From assembly GCA_032716605.1 (NCBI GenBank), contig CM064552.1, forward strand, positions 11,045,081 through 11,109,080: a stretch of DNA of 64,000 bases. Direction: 5' to 3'. Made by a program: the position numbers and the translations under genes. The stretch comes from Paralithodes platypus. Its lineage: Eukaryota > Arthropoda > Malacostraca > Decapoda > Lithodidae. This document shows, in pieces, positions 32,345-43,596 of the stretch (its first letter is position 1; the number at the start of each line of letters is the position of its first letter). The notes beneath the pieces are model-generated. The model was not told the DNA's origin. It saw only the letters and a list, made by a program, of their open reading frames with translations, and searched no databases.

Positions 32345-32822
32345 TTAACGCCTTACGAGCGGGCCCATCAGTAACTTCTACTACCCGCCAAGCGGGTGGT
32401 TTTACCCTAAACGACCTTGTTTCCATGCTCTTTTTCATGCATAAACAAGAGCCAGAGCGTAATACAATTATGTATCCCTGAAAGGGCATAAATTGAGCTT
32501 TCCAATGACACCAGAACCATCTTTCTACGACCACGCGTTCTCTTGCAACGATCGTGCAAGACGAGTGCAAAATCCCTAAAATACGGTAATTTCCTTACAT
32601 AATTCCCTGTGTACCGAGGCAGTGAGTGTGGGTGTGTGTGGAGTAAACGTCATTAGTCGCGCGGGACCCGAGCCGAGCAGTCATGAGCCGACCTACGCTC
32701 CTCCACCCGCTCGTCTCTCTCTCAGAGCCATGATTGCTCCAAAATTGCACACGGACTTAAGTCGGTCCCCGCCATGGTTCTCTAGCCCAACTTTAGTCCA
32801 ACCCCGCCAGACAAGGGTTAAA
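32345..32822. mobile_element. Family E TTAA element, tentative
   Basis: TTAACGCCTTACGAGCGGGC at the left against GCCCAACTTTAGTCC...CCGCCAGACAAGGGTTAA at the right: the tips pair imperfectly (TTAACxCCTT / AAGGGTTAA with GCGG/CCGC inside). It is about 480 bp and lies in a predicted intron of the THAP gene, a few bases downstream of the exon 3 donor on the minus strand. Confidence 0.55.
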
Positions 32823-32827
32823 CTTAC

Positions 32828-32965
32828 TTGGAAGGGTTGTTGTGTTCTGGTTGGTCACATCAGTGCTTGTGGAGACTTCTACACCAGAGAGGTTTTTCAC
32901 ATTGATGGTTCGGACGACAGGAACAGGCCCAACATAAATCTTGTCAGCGTGGTTCTCAAGTAGGC
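32828..32965 (-). CDS. THAP-domain gene, predicted exon 3
   Basis: On the minus strand, GTGAGTTAG|GC opens and CCAA|GTAAGT closes a 138-nt exon. Read in the phase left by exon 2 it gives GLLENHADKIYVGPVPVVRT, then INVKNLSGVEVSTSTDVTNQ and NTTTLP. It starts in phase 1 and ends in phase 1, and exon 4 accepts that phase. No domain is recognised. A TTAA element begins right after the donor. The support is splice signals, phase and an open frame, so the exon remains a prediction. Confidence 0.5.
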
Positions 32966-33087
32966 CTAACTCACAATATTTGTGTTTGTCAATATTAACT
33001 GGTTTCAAAATAGGCCTAACCCTACAGGTATGGTTTGTCTTTTGAATAATGTTTCTTTGATAATCTTCAAGGACACTACATCCGCCT

Positions 33088-33790
33088 TATTAGAAACAAT
33101 GGTACGATTTTAGTTACTGGACACCTATTTGACAGGTACCGCCAACGATTTAATACATATTTGTTTTCGGTTTCCACGCATCCAACAACAAGCTACACCC
33201 TTTGCTGGTGTACGAAACACTAAAAAAGCAATGGGGACACTTTAATAATGATAATATGAGACGAAATATAAAGACAACTCGGTTGCGTTCGTGGAAGTAG
33301 CGTCGCTTTGTTTACTTTACACTCGGAGTGACTTTCCCCGGTCCCGCCTTGGCGGTCGACTTCAAATGGCTAAGCTTATAATTATAACCAGTTGTTGGGT
33401 CCATTTTTTGATAAAGACTTGCGTTATAGGCCGTGGGATATATAGGCCGTGAATTATAATAATCGTCATCTATGTGGCCAGCAGGGGGCAAGTAAAACAG
33501 CTGGCCGTAGTTACCTCGAGCGTCCTTGGTAAACAAACCGCGACGATCCGAAGAGACGACGGACTCCCCCCGCCGCCGATTTTCGGCCCAAACGCGCAGT
33601 TTTATTCTCGTCGAAAACCACATTTAAAAAGTTATTATATAGTTTTCAATACTATTACCGGACCAGAAAAAGGTGTAGCTAGGTGTTGGATGCGTGGAAA
33701 CCGAAAAAAAATATGTATTAAATCCTCGGTGGTACCTGTCAAATTGGTGTCCAGTAACTAAAATCGTACCGAAACAATTTATTAGGGAAA
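33088..33790. mobile_element. TIR element of ~700 bp with ~110-bp arms
   Basis: GAAACAATGGTACGATTTTA, GTTACTGGACACC, TTCGGTTTCCACGCATCCAA and AGCTACACC at the left are found inverted at 33660-33785. The interior contains an AGACGGGAAC-family-like segment (GGGGGCAAGTAAAACAGCTG, TTGGTAAACAAACCGCG). Open frames on both strands inside it are not convincing genes. It lies in a THAP gene intron. Confidence 0.7.
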
Positions 33791-34022
33791 ATAGGGGGTT
33801 AATATACAGGAGACGCAACAACGTGTTTTTCAGGTATTTTTTTTTTGGTATTTTGATTTTGTTTTGGGTGTTTTAGTCGAATCTAATGATGAAATTGAAT
33901 TGGAATTAAGCATTTACCCATTATCCATCAATCTAAAGACACGTCCCCCGATAGTGGGGAGGGCTATGAAGATCAGGGAAATTGAGGGGTAAAAAGCGTA
34001 TAGAACACGATAATACACATTT

Positions 34023-34281
34023 GTAACCAAAATTTGGCTCGGGTTTTGTCAATTTCCAGACCCATAAAACCTGACTTTTTGAAAACCCGAGCCAAGTTTT
34101 GACGAAAGTTGGCTCGGATTTAACTAATTTAAAATAAAATAACACAGTAACCTTATTAAAATGTTGGCTCGGGTTTTGTAAATTTCCATACCCATATAAC
34201 CCGACATTTTGAAAACACGAGCCAAGTTTTGACGAAACTTGGCTCGGATTTTACTAATTTTCATGTTAAAATTACATAGTA
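34023..34281. repeat. Two tandem ~126-bp units
   Basis: Each unit has TTGGCTCGGGTTTTGT, AATTTCC, GAAAAC-CGAGCCAAGTTTT and TTGGCTCGGATTT, so each unit is also self-complementary around CGAGCCAA/TTGGCTCG. A third start (TAACCCTAATAAAAT) follows. Confidence 0.8.
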
Positions 34282-34319
34282 ACCCTAATAAAATCTTTGT
34301 TTGAGTTTTCATAGGGTTA

Positions 34320-34440
34320 ACATTAGCCTAACCTAACGAAGTAAGAATGGGGTTAACATTAGCCTAACCTAACCTAACCTAGTAAAAATGGGGTTAACAT
34401 TAGCTTAGCTTAACGTAACAACCCAACCTAACCTAACCTA
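34320..34440. repeat. AACCT-rich telomere-like runs
   Basis: CCTAACCTAACCTAACCT and GGGTTAACATTAGCCTAACC repeated three times. Short AACCT/TTAGG runs also occur near 2389, 26000, 30150, 39380, 39770 and 53150. They match the arthropod telomere unit but are short and interstitial. Confidence 0.6.
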
Positions 34441-34445
34441 GACCT

Positions 34446-34560
34446 AGTACGTGGGATACAAAACTAGCCCTTGCATGCCAGCTACTTTTGGTGCATAGTA
34501 TACCCAGTACGTTGGATACAAGACTAGCCCTTGCATGCCACTTACTGTGGTTCATGCCGC
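34446..34560. repeat. ~60-bp minisatellite, array 1
   Basis: Two units built on GATACAAAACTAGCCCTTGC, ATGCCA and TGGTGCATAGTATACCCAGT. The same unit forms a four-copy array at 37864-38077. Confidence 0.85.
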
Positions 34561-34629
34561 AGGGTGCCAAAACAGAAATTATCCAGTTCTGGATCATTTT
34601 TCTAAGCTTACAAGGATCAACTTTGTGCG

Positions 34630-34712
34630 GCGTCTGCGGGGGGTGCGGGGGGCGCAGCCCCCCGCTCCATAATAGGGGGTCCGGGGGGCGTAGCCCCCCG
34701 GCCGCCGGAGAA
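34630..34712. repeat. GC-rich palindromes
   Basis: GGGGGGCGCAGCCCCCC and GGGGGGCGTAGCCCCCCGG, each self-complementary, about 40 bp apart. Confidence 0.8.
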
Positions 34713-35370
34713 ATTTTGAGATGTGAAGGTAAATATATGCACAATACATGCTCAAAATTTATTAAAAGGAATGAATAATATTGTAAGTAAAAGGGATGTT
34801 ATGTATGTTTACTGGTGTTTAATCAGGATACTAGGGGAGCTGGCTGCCTGTACTTCAGTCTCAAAGAGATGCACTTCAGGTCCACTAATATAGGCATTGA
34901 AAACAGGTTTTTAAATTATTCTTAGCAGTCCCTGTTTTAGTTTTGTAACTTTTGTCCAATAAAGATTTCATGTATATTTGTTGTTGCATTCCAAGAACTA
35001 TTACATACTTAATTTATATCCTTTCATATGATACATGAGTTACTATAGAGTACTGGTTAAAATACATACCGGTACAAAGTTTCAAGAATAAACTTTGATT
35101 AGAACATTTGTTTGTCTATTATTTTCCCTGGGCCGAGTAAAAAATACCTGGGTAGGCTATTCCCATCTCGGGTTAAGTACAATCAGTAGGAACGTAGAAA
35201 CTTACTTTAATTTTCACAACTTTAAAAGACTCAAGATTCTGCGAGGCTAATTCCGAAAATATTCAATCAAGTCTCCGTTACCCCCATGAAGTCAGGTTAT
35301 AGTAATGACAAGACATACCAATAATATATGTTAGTTAGCGGGTGTGTGGACTGTGGGGATAGTGGCAGCC

Positions 35371-35880
35371 CCCACTTTGGACACTAAGACTAAGTAAAGT
35401 TAGGTTAGGGTAAGGTAATGCAAATTATCTACTCATAACATGATAAACAATTGAACAATAAACTACTGTACTATATTCCTTGAAGAAATAAAAACAAACA
35501 ATTGTACATAAGGCTGCGGAAAGATTCTTTAGTGATACCCAAGTCATGGCCGGGATTCCGGGAAATCTATAAATGCACTGTAGGCGGTAGGCCTAGCTGC
35601 TGGCTGTACACTTATTAAATTGTACCGGTAATCTGGCTAAAAAGTTACCGGTATACAAAATGAGAACATAGAGGCAGGGTGCAGATCCCACTTTGGACAC
35701 TAAGTTTGGACTTTGGTTAGGGTAAGTTATTGCAAATCTTCCACTCATAATATAAACTACAATAAAATAAGATACCAGTAGATAAGATACTACTGTAGCC
35801 TATTCTGCCTATAGCCTATACCTTGAAAACAAAAACAAACGGTAAGACTGCGAAAGTATTCTTCAGTGACAGGTCTACCC
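35371..35880. repeat. Diverged tandem duplication of ~175 bp, ~318 bp apart
   Basis: CCACTTTGGACACTAAG, GGTTAGGGTAAG, TTGCAAAT, ACTCATAA, CTTGAAnA, AAAACAAAC and AGTGA appear in the same order at 35371-35550 and 35688-35872. No coding signal. The 700 bp upstream (34720-35370) shows nothing else. Confidence 0.6.
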
Positions 35881-37863
35881 CTATAGGCCTAATCCCACGG
35901 CATGACGGCAAACTGTTATTGTCATAGGCTATAGCCTAGCCAGGGTGTCGAATGACGCTGTTTTTTTGAGTGATACAACTTTCTGTATAATGATAAAAAA
36001 AAATAATCCTAGCCTAGGCCTAGCCTACGTATTTTTATATTATTATTTTAAAAGTTAGACATCTAAAATAGGCCTAGGCTTAGGCCTACTGTGTTCCAAA
36101 ACTCAAGAGTAGCCTAGGCTAGGTTAGCCTAGCCTAGCCTTAGCTACAAAAAAAACAAAAAAACAAAACAGGAATGTTGGTCTAGGCTAAGTTTAATATA
36201 CACTTCCCAGGTCATTTTAACAGTTCTATTGCTTCTATATATCATATAATACATCATAGAGTAAGTTTTTAATAACTAGAAAAAAAGGTCATCTTCTAAA
36301 TAATTACCATAATTGAGGACCTTCGCCATTCCCGGGTTAAGAGTGGGCTCTGAGTCTTAGCCTACCAGAACCAGATTCCCAGCTAACCTTATTTTTTACT
36401 GTCTTTAACCTCAAATCTTCCTTGATCTTCATTAGCCTATCAATACATTATACATAGCCCCACTAGTGGGGGCAGTCCTAAGATTGTTGGATAATGGGTT
36501 ATCCTAAGCCTAATATGCCTAGCCTCAGCCTAGGCTACTCATTTCTGCTTCAAATCATCATTATCATCATAGGCCTAGGCTAATACAAGTAGGCCTAGGC
36601 TTATCTGACAAAATAATATGCTTGGCTACTTACAAAATCGCTGTTTGGTGCTTGCTAGAAGTCAGGTTTATCCAAAGTATCACCTTGAACTTATACCTTA
36701 TATATAATGAGTTCCCCAAGATTAATATGCACAATTTTAGAATGTGTAGGGCACTCGCACTTCACATGAAGTCAATGTTATATTCCAGCCCCTTAATTCA
36801 CTCTATTTTTCCACAAATATATCGGTAAATAACAGCTAACACATTTCCAAGTGTTCCACAGTTGATTGGCGGCAAGCTAATTTGACGTCATCATTGGATT
36901 ATTCTCGGAAACACCACAATGGAAAACAGTGCTGATATTCGTTCGTTGTTTTCCATTAATCCAACCACATATATACCCCTGAAAACCAATAATTCATCAT
37001 AAAATCGTACTAATTTATAGCTTACCTTATGCCTCAAGGTCTTGCGCTCTTTGTCAAACACATAAAATTTATATTCATTCACTATTTTTAAGAAATTAGA
37101 GACCCCATAAAATTAGCACATACGAAACAATATCTGTATTTTGAAGGAGTTTAATTAAGAGGAACTCTGATCAGAAAATTAACATTCAAACTTAAATTAA
37201 TATTTTACATTATTCATTTCAGTGAAATTTAGTCAATATATTAAACACATGGAGTAGTTTAGTTAATATATACATAGTTTTAGATAAATACCTATTATTA
37301 TCCTTTAATCTACATATTATTGAACATTCGAGTGCCAATAAAATTACGGTAGTTGTGTTCGTCTTGACTCAGCCTTCGGCGCAATATAACATCGGAGTGT
37401 AGGGGTACATTGGTTGTTTGTTTGTTTGTTTGTTTTAGCGGACTCTCCCATCCAGGAGTTCGTTCTATGAACGATGGCTGTTTCCTTATTGTAATATATA
37501 TTTGTTATATTGGTGCTAAAGTCAGTCACCTCATCCGAACCGAACAAGTTGTGTTTTCACAGTGTAAACAAATCGCTCTCATGACTCGAGCTCTGGATTT
37601 ATCCGTCTATATTTACATTAGTAGCTGCATTTGGACTTCAATACAGGTGATATATAATAGTTCTAAGATCATAGCCAATGTAGAGTACAGTGTAGAGCAG
37701 AGCAACTATCGTTTGATGAGTGTAATGTAGAAATAGAATGGCAGGTTTAGCGGGGCTCCCGGCCGCCCCGGGACAGTCACAGGCTCTTAGCCTATTTCAG
37801 TATCAATATTTTTTCAATGTTAGGTTCGGGATCACGAAGAAAATGGGCGAATTTTGGCACACT
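35880..37863. other. Intergenic or intronic DNA rich in AGGCCTA motifs
   Basis: Many TAGCCTAGGCCTAGGCT-type runs, densest at 36000-36150 and 36490-36605. An isolated family C right end (GCCATTCCCGGGTTAA) is near 36331-36346. No gene seen on the plus strand. By the THAP model this is intron 2. Confidence 0.5.
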
Positions 37864-38077
37864 GTGTGGGTGCATAGTACCCAGTAGTGGAATACAAAAC
37901 TAGCCCTTGCATGCCAGCTACTTTGGGTACATAGTATATCCAGTACATTGGATACAAGACTAGCCCTTGCATGCCAGCTACTGTGGGTGCATAGTACCCA
38001 GTATGTGGAATACAAAACTAGCCCTTGCATGCCAGCTACTAAGGGTTCAAAGTACCCAGTACGTAGGATACAAAACC
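37864..38077. repeat. ~60-bp minisatellite, array 2
   Basis: Four units (period 59-60 bp), each with ATACAA-ACTAGCCCTTGC and ATGCCAGCTACT. Same unit as 34446-34560. Confidence 0.9.
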
Positions 38078-38511
38078 TATGCGATTTTTTTTTGTTACTT
38101 TATGTTACTTTGCGATCACCCATTCAGATTCCCGAGCTAGCTGTGGTCCGGCTCCTTTATATTGTCCCAACCAACCAACTAACCTTAATGAACAGAGGAG
38201 GTACTGGCTTGAGTGGCTGCCTGGCTGGCCGCTGGAGGCTCGATCACCACTCATTTTGGTCAACAGCTGGTGGATTTTTGTTTAGAATTTTTCCATGTCA
38301 AAAAAATGTATGTGCATTTCAAAACTAGCTGTCCTCGTCGGCTGTATTTGGAACACTGGTTATTGCACTTTGGACAGTTTACACTTATTGGAAGGCGAAA
38401 ATGTCTTAAGCAGCCTCAGTGTTTTTAAAGACGGTGGAAAAAACTTTGATCGGCTCACACCCTCTACACAAGCTGGCCAGAGTCAAACTGATAGCTTATA
38501 TCGGATACAGT

Positions 38512-38928
38512 ACGTTTCGTCACCACCTCTCAGACCCGTTTCGTCACCATAATGAGCCACTACCATTTCAAGGCCATTGGACGTTGATTTAAGTATATAT
38601 GGTTATAGGCTAATTTGTGATGAAAACTTAATGATTGGTTGCCCATTTGTATTATGGGACGGTAGATATGTATCTGATATGATTTTGTTAGATTCTGGGA
38701 GGCGTTGTCTGCAGCACCAAATCCTGTCCTCTGCGCATGCGTGAGAATCTTAGGCCCCTTGGCACGATTTTTGTTCATTTATACTATTAACTTAACTTAA
38801 CTTTAAATTAACCTAACAGTTGAGCCTAAATTAAAAATGAGCCCATTAAACATAGTGGTGACGAAACGGGTCGGAATTTTGGTGACGAAACAGGTTTTTG
38901 GGGACGAACCGGGTTGGTGACGAAACGT
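38512..38928. mobile_element. Element with repeated GGTGACGAAACG ends
   Basis: The left end has ACGTTTCGTCACC and CCCGTTTCGTCACC. The right end has GGTGACGAAACGGG, GGTGACGAAACAGG, GGGGACGAACCGG and GGTGACGAAACGT. Ends are inverted and built from the same 12-mer, as in subterminal-repeat DNA transposons. The interior of about 300 bp has no ORF. Confidence 0.65.
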
Positions 38929-39234
38929 CCACACCCCCTTATATCCCAGGCCACCTGATTTCCAAATCATGGCATCACCTGATTGGTCGATAGACATCAC
39001 GTGTCAGTGAACTCGAGTACTCTTGGCATGAATTAGGTAGGGTGATACTTTCGCCACAACGCCACCAGTATAGTTCATTGCATTCGCCACCAGATGTCTC
39101 AGTTGTTGACTGACAGTCACGCAAAACAGCTCTCCCAGAAGAAGACGAAAAAGAAGAAGTGTAAACAAACCCTTAAAACGTAAATATCCATATATGTAGC
39201 CTATACTAGGCTATGTTAGTTTCCTGGGAATGAC

Positions 39235-39480
39235 ACCGGGATGGATGTCAAGTTCGGGCATACGATCGTCATTGTTTACATAGGGCGATCGCCGCGGTCG
39301 CACTTACGTTCCCGTTTATTTCGACGCTATATTTTCTGCTATTTGCCCCCTGTCATTACTACATGAATACTAGGTTAGGTTAGGTTAAAATAGACGGGAA
39401 CATGATGGGAAAGGTCCGACGCCACTACGCGTAATGTAAACAAAGATAGCGGTACGCCCGCTCACTACATCCTACCCATG
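39235..39480. repeat. AGACGGGAAC dispersed repeat pair in inverted order
   Basis: ACGTTCCCGTTTATTTCGAC and TTTGCCCCCTG at 39308-39350, facing AAATAGACGGGAACATGATG and GTAAACAAAGATAGCGGTAC at 39388-39450, as at 29.7 kb. Confidence 0.65.
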
Positions 39481-39942
39481 ATGACACCTAGCCTACATCA
39501 AAAAATTTGAAAAAAATCGCTTAGGCTAATCACATGCTATTGAGCTTAATTTGTTACCAATATTGTAGCACCTCCTGCATATTGACCAAATAGGGACCAA
39601 TAGACTCGCCATATTTTTCTCATTAATAGGCCTAGTCCACATGAAGGAATTTCGTTATAGACACTTGAAAAAATCCGATTTCACAGAAAAATACACCAAA
39701 AAACTGTCAAAGATGTCAAATAGCGGGGTGTGGGGGCCAGCCCCTACCCATAATACTAGGATAGGATAGGTTAGGTAAGGTTGTTAGGTTAGGCTAATGT
39801 CCTTTCAAAGGGGTATAGGCCTAGCCTAGGCTAGTAAACACTAGGATAGCCTATAGGTCCTACCTGGTCAGAGGTAAGAAGAAGAAGAGTCCTGCTGTAG
39901 TCTCCTTGAAGGCTTGAATGCTACCGTTTCTTTTAGGCCTAC

Positions 39943-40153
39943 CCCAGTCATTGTAAGAAAACAGTTCTGGATTAGGGTGGTCTTTTGATGGACCCTTTCC
40001 TATCCATTCTTTAAAATGTTTGGAACAAATTGCACTATGAGGTGTTGCTTTCCACCTAAGATGTCTTTTGCACCTCTGTTCCCACAATTTTCTTAGTTTT
40101 GGCTCCTTCTTTATTGATGGAAAACGAGCCCAACCTTCCACTTCGCTCATAGC
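39943..40153 (-). CDS. THAP-domain gene, exon 2 (second half of the THAP zinc finger)
   Basis: On the minus strand, CCATATAG|GCT opens and GACTGGG|GTAGGC closes a 211-nt exon (phase 0 in, phase 1 out). It encodes the main part of a THAP DNA-binding domain: WARFPS with the conserved Phe-Pro, LRKLWEQRCKR with the conserved Trp, and HSAICSKHF with the C-x2-H zinc ligands, then GPSKDHPNPELFSYNDWG. The first ligand pair is on exon 1. THAP proteins are zinc-dependent sequence-specific DNA binders, found in host regulators and in P-element transposases; which this is cannot be told from the domain. An alternative donor (AACG|GTAGCA) lies 16 bases further on, with the same phase. Confidence 0.75.
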
Positions 40154-40319
40154 CTATATGGAAATTGGATAAATCTACAGTTAGCCTATACTACCCCTAT
40201 TTTGTCGCTTTTCTGTTGGTACTAATGGGTTAATATTATTAGTAGTAGACTTAGTATGGTTTGATGATGCGCGGAAATGTTATATTTGACTTGAAATTGA
40301 TACATTGAAGTATTACAAA

Positions 40320-40412
40320 CCTTCGCAAACCCATAAACAGGGAACGTGAGCAGGGTTTAGACCGTCGCGCACCCATAAACAGGGAACGTGAGGGGGAGTT
40401 TAGACCGTCGCG
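40320..40412. repeat. Two tandem ~43-bp units
   Basis: ACCCATAAACAGGGAACGTG plus AGTTTAGACCGTCGCG, repeated twice within intron 1 of the THAP gene. Confidence 0.85.
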
Positions 40413-40697
40413 GAAACAAGTTACTTTTCGGTTAGGTAGGTTAGGCTAATGTTAAAAATACTAAAATGAGACGGTCCTCGGTATTAAACAACACTGTAGG
40501 CCTAGGCCTAGGCTAGCCTATATCAAAGAAAAAAAAAAATTAGGCTACCTGAAAAACTCTTCTGGTTGGTGACAATTTTTTATCAAAATAAGTTTTTTTC
40601 CAGTTTCCGCGTCTGCTGAACCATCCAAAAACACGCTAAAAGGCGTGTTTTGAAGGGGGGAGGTGGTGGGGGAGGGGTAGTATAACTGTAGATTTAC

Positions 40698-40763
40698 CGG
40701 AAATGGTTCTTTTAGTTTTCTTGAGTCAGATTCACACTCTGCTACTGCACAAGTAAATACCAT
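40698..40763 (-). CDS. THAP-domain gene, exon 1 (start of THAP zinc finger)
   Basis: ATG at 40763-40761 on the minus strand, 22 codons MVFTCAVAECESDSRKLKEP plus FP, then the donor CCG|GTAAAT. C5 and C10 give the first zinc pair of a C2CH THAP finger, at the N-terminus as is usual for the family. Joined to exon 2 in phase 0, the spacing to the C-x2-H pair is 54 residues, slightly above the usual 35-50. The frame also extends upstream to a GTG, but the ATG is the natural start. Confidence 0.7.
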
Positions 40764-40775
40764 AATTTTCTTCAC

Positions 40776-41300
40776 TGTCTTGCTTGGGCGAACTTGGTGA
40801 AAAGAGCTGTACGTTTGTTGATAGGGACGCCAACGTGTGTTTGTACTTTTGTTGTGATTGTGACTTGTGACGTTGTGAGGCGAGGGGGTTTATGATTTGC
40901 TATTTCATACGTCCGGCAGTGAAGAGAGGTATGAGGTGCCGATTCGTTTTCTCGTATATTTAGGACACTCAGGGAGTTTTAACAATAGTTAACTTACTGT
41001 CAGTAACTGATTCCACTGTTCATAATTCTACTAACACATTTGCTTATTGTACATATTTCTATATAAGGATTTGGTGTTTAGAATGCCTCCTTTGCAAGCA
41101 ATTTATGGTTCATCATAAATATATTTGTTTCGCCATGTGTAATGATTTTAGGGATATAGTTGATACATATATTAATTGTATGTGCATAAATATAAATGTT
41201 ACTACCAAAAAAACACCATTTGTGAATGTAGTGTCTTTTAAATAAATCTGGATATATTGTTGAGTTGCCTAGTTTATTACCGCTTGTTCTTGGTCTATGC
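40776..41300. other. Region upstream of the THAP gene start
   Basis: This should hold the minus-strand promoter and 5' UTR. I see no convincing TATA box or initiator. The sequence is AT-rich from 40980 on. Confidence 0.35.
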
Positions 41301-41514
41301 CCTGCCAGCCTCAGGCCGCCCCTGCGGCTGTACGATACGACCATTCTCCATCTGGTGGTCACCCAAAGAAGCTTGCCCGTGGCGCAGCCATTCCAACGAT
41401 ACATAAACACTTAACATGCATTTCACGCAATACATTCCCAGTTAAGGAGGCGCGATAATAATGAGCTTAGCTCGCATTGCGTGGATTCCCCTTGACTAAC
41501 AAGCAAGTGAATAC

Positions 41515-41745
41515 ACCACCACCTTCCTCATCAATGCACCCCCTCCCCCTCCCCAACCTCCGTAAAACACACACACACACACACACCATCACCACCACCT
41601 TCCTTACCAATTCACCCCTCCCCAACCTCCGTAACACACACACACACCATCACCACCACTTTCCTAAGTTCCTTACCAATGCAGCTCTCCCCCTCCCCAA
41701 ACTTCATAACACACACCACCATCACCTTCCCCACCAGTAGCTCGT
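41515..41745. repeat. CCTCCCCAACCTCCGTAAC minisatellite, array 2
   Basis: Four irregular units with CCCCTCCCCAACCTCCGTAA, CACACACACACC and ATCACCACCACCTTCCT. It is the same repeat as at 25625-26300. Confidence 0.8.
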
Positions 41746-41811
41746 TCGTACACTGCCTTGTTTGTCAACCCCACGTGGTCAAACCTTTCAAGATACTATT
41801 AGCCTATGCAT

Positions 41812-41956
41812 TTATTTTCTGTCTATTATTAGACTATTTTATTCAGATTAGGAAGGGTACCGGTATATGATTAAATGGTGAGATAGCCTTTACTCTTTTA
41901 ACTCTCACAGATCCTTCCTAAATTGTATAACATCGTTTAAGGATAGCGAGGTTAAC
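41812..41956. mobile_element. Family A TTAA element, partial
   Basis: Central part only: TATTAGACTATTTTATTCAG, then GGTGAGATAG, then CAGATCCTTCCTAAATTG and ATAACATCGTTTAAG, ending GGTTAA. Confidence 0.65.
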
Positions 41957-42139
41957 TGTCAAAACTTATCACTTACCTAGATTGCCCTCGGTCTTGGCCA
42001 AACTCTTCTCATTCCTTCCACGATAGGACTCGGCTTCTTCCAAGTTATTAATCCACTATTAGCACTAATGGTGACCGCGAGAGCACAATAAATAATGTAT
42101 AACTGATGGAGAGGGATAATCCACACTACTCGTCTGAGT

Positions 42140-42500
42140 CGTCTTCCCACGGCCGGTTGAATGAGGGATTGAGGGGTGGTGAGTTGGTGACCGTGGTGGT
42201 GGTGGGGGGGGGGAGGCTGCCGGGAAGAACAGCCGGGAGGCAAGGGAGGAAACGGGGAGGTAGGGAGAAGGTGTATGGGGAGGCGGGGAGAGGGAGTGAA
42301 AGGAGGCGGGGGAGGTAGGGAGAGGACGGGAGATTTGATTTGATTTGATTATTTTATTAAGTTCGTATACATACAGGATATACAGATGTTGCATACAAGG
42401 ACGGGAGAGGGAGTGAAGGAAGGTGGGGAGAGGGATTGGAGGGAGGCAGAGGAGGAAACCGGAAATAGAGGGAGGGAGGGAGGATATTGAGGAAGGACAA
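42140..42500. repeat. Purine-rich GGGAGAGG tract
   Basis: Imperfect G/A-rich repeats split by GATTTGATTTGATTTGATT and about 50 bp of AT-rich sequence at 42335-42400, which looks like a separate small insertion. Open frames through it are composition artefacts. Confidence 0.75.
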
Positions 42501-42802
42501 GGGTATGAGTACTGATTGGTCGATAATGCCAATACGTCATGCAAGAATTGGGTTTTAATTGACCCAGTTACGTCACTGGTGTTTGCCGCCAAAGATATAA
42601 CCAAACTATGATAGAAAAGCGAACACAGAACACCAGTTAATTTAGATAGTATGTAGGCTATCTTAATCCTAGAGTTCCTTACTAAGCTCACTAAAATTGC
42701 CTGATGATAGCCAGAATATAGAAACAGAATACTCCCTCTCGAACATCCGACGCAAATTGTTTAACTACCACCGTCAGCAACAATCGGCCGTGGTAACAAC
42801 CG

Positions 42803-43160
42803 CTAAGGGGAGATGGGCTGGTTTTTCTGGCCCCCTTCTCCCATGTGTTTATCCCCATTGGTTATCAGATTGTAAGACGTTCGGCCCACTAGTTTGGCGT
42901 TTTTTTTAGACTTACGCCCCAATACTTTGTCAATATTAAAACCTTTCGTGCCATTTAGGCGTCGATTATTTCCTGGCGAGCGATAGCAAGCCTGTAATTT
43001 TAGTAAACGGCCTTCGGCCGGGACATTTTTCTACCGAAAAATGCAAAAATTTATCTTGATGGGGGTGTTTTTCTAAGCTTGATGGAGGTCTAACGAGGAA
43101 ACTATAAAATAAATTAATAAATTAACTAATAGACCAAAAAAACAGCCACTGTCCTCTTAA
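42803..43160 (+). repeat. Family R1 element, full length
   Basis: TAAGGGGAGATGGGCTGGTT at the left and ACAGCCACTGTCCTCTTAA at the right are imperfect inverted ends. Between them are three ~31-bp units (GTTTGGCGT, TTGTCAATATTAAAACCTTT, CGTGCCATTTAGGCGTCGA), then TCCTGGCGAGCGATAGCAAG, GGCCTTCGGCC, CTACCGAAAAATG and AGCTTGATGGAGGTCTA. Typical of the family. Confidence 0.8.
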
Positions 43161-43590
43161 CTTAAGACTAACGATATCTTAGATTCAAGTGGGATTACAA
43201 AGTTATGGCAGGCACTGGTTCTCATACATATTAAATTGTACTAATTGTGTTACATATTTAGTATATAGTCTATATTATTTACTTGGAGGCATATTTAACG
43301 CCGCACATAAATTTGTGTTCGCGTTTCGTTTGCTGTTTTTTTTTTTTTTATTTGGTCCATCCAGACAGTCTCATGAAACTGTTCACTTTTCTTCGGTTGT
43401 GTTTGTTTTTTGCTTGCCAACCAAAAAACACACAGACATTCGGTGGTTCGCTCATTACTGACGTACTAAAATCTGTTATATAATATTCTTAGGTGTAGTT
43501 AAACTGACCAGGATTGGAGTGGATTTGGTACTGATCTTTATGGTTGTTATACGATAACAGGTAGTGACAGGAATACAGTGGCTACTACAT
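43161..43590. other. No recognisable feature
   Basis: AT-rich sequence with short plus-strand frames. No signal peptide exon for the downstream Ig gene could be picked out with confidence. Confidence 0.35.
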
Positions 43591-43596
43591 TGTTAT

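Noticed and set aside
33312..33623. A 103-codon minus-strand gene
   Set aside because: It lies inside a TIR element and overlaps a dispersed AGACGGGAAC-type repeat.
34320..34440. A telomere or telomere fusion point
   Set aside because: The AACCT runs are only a few units long and scattered; they look like part of local repeats.
42065..42691. A 208-codon minus-strand frame
   Set aside because: Its middle is Ser/Pro-rich low complexity from the purine-rich tract; no domain is visible.
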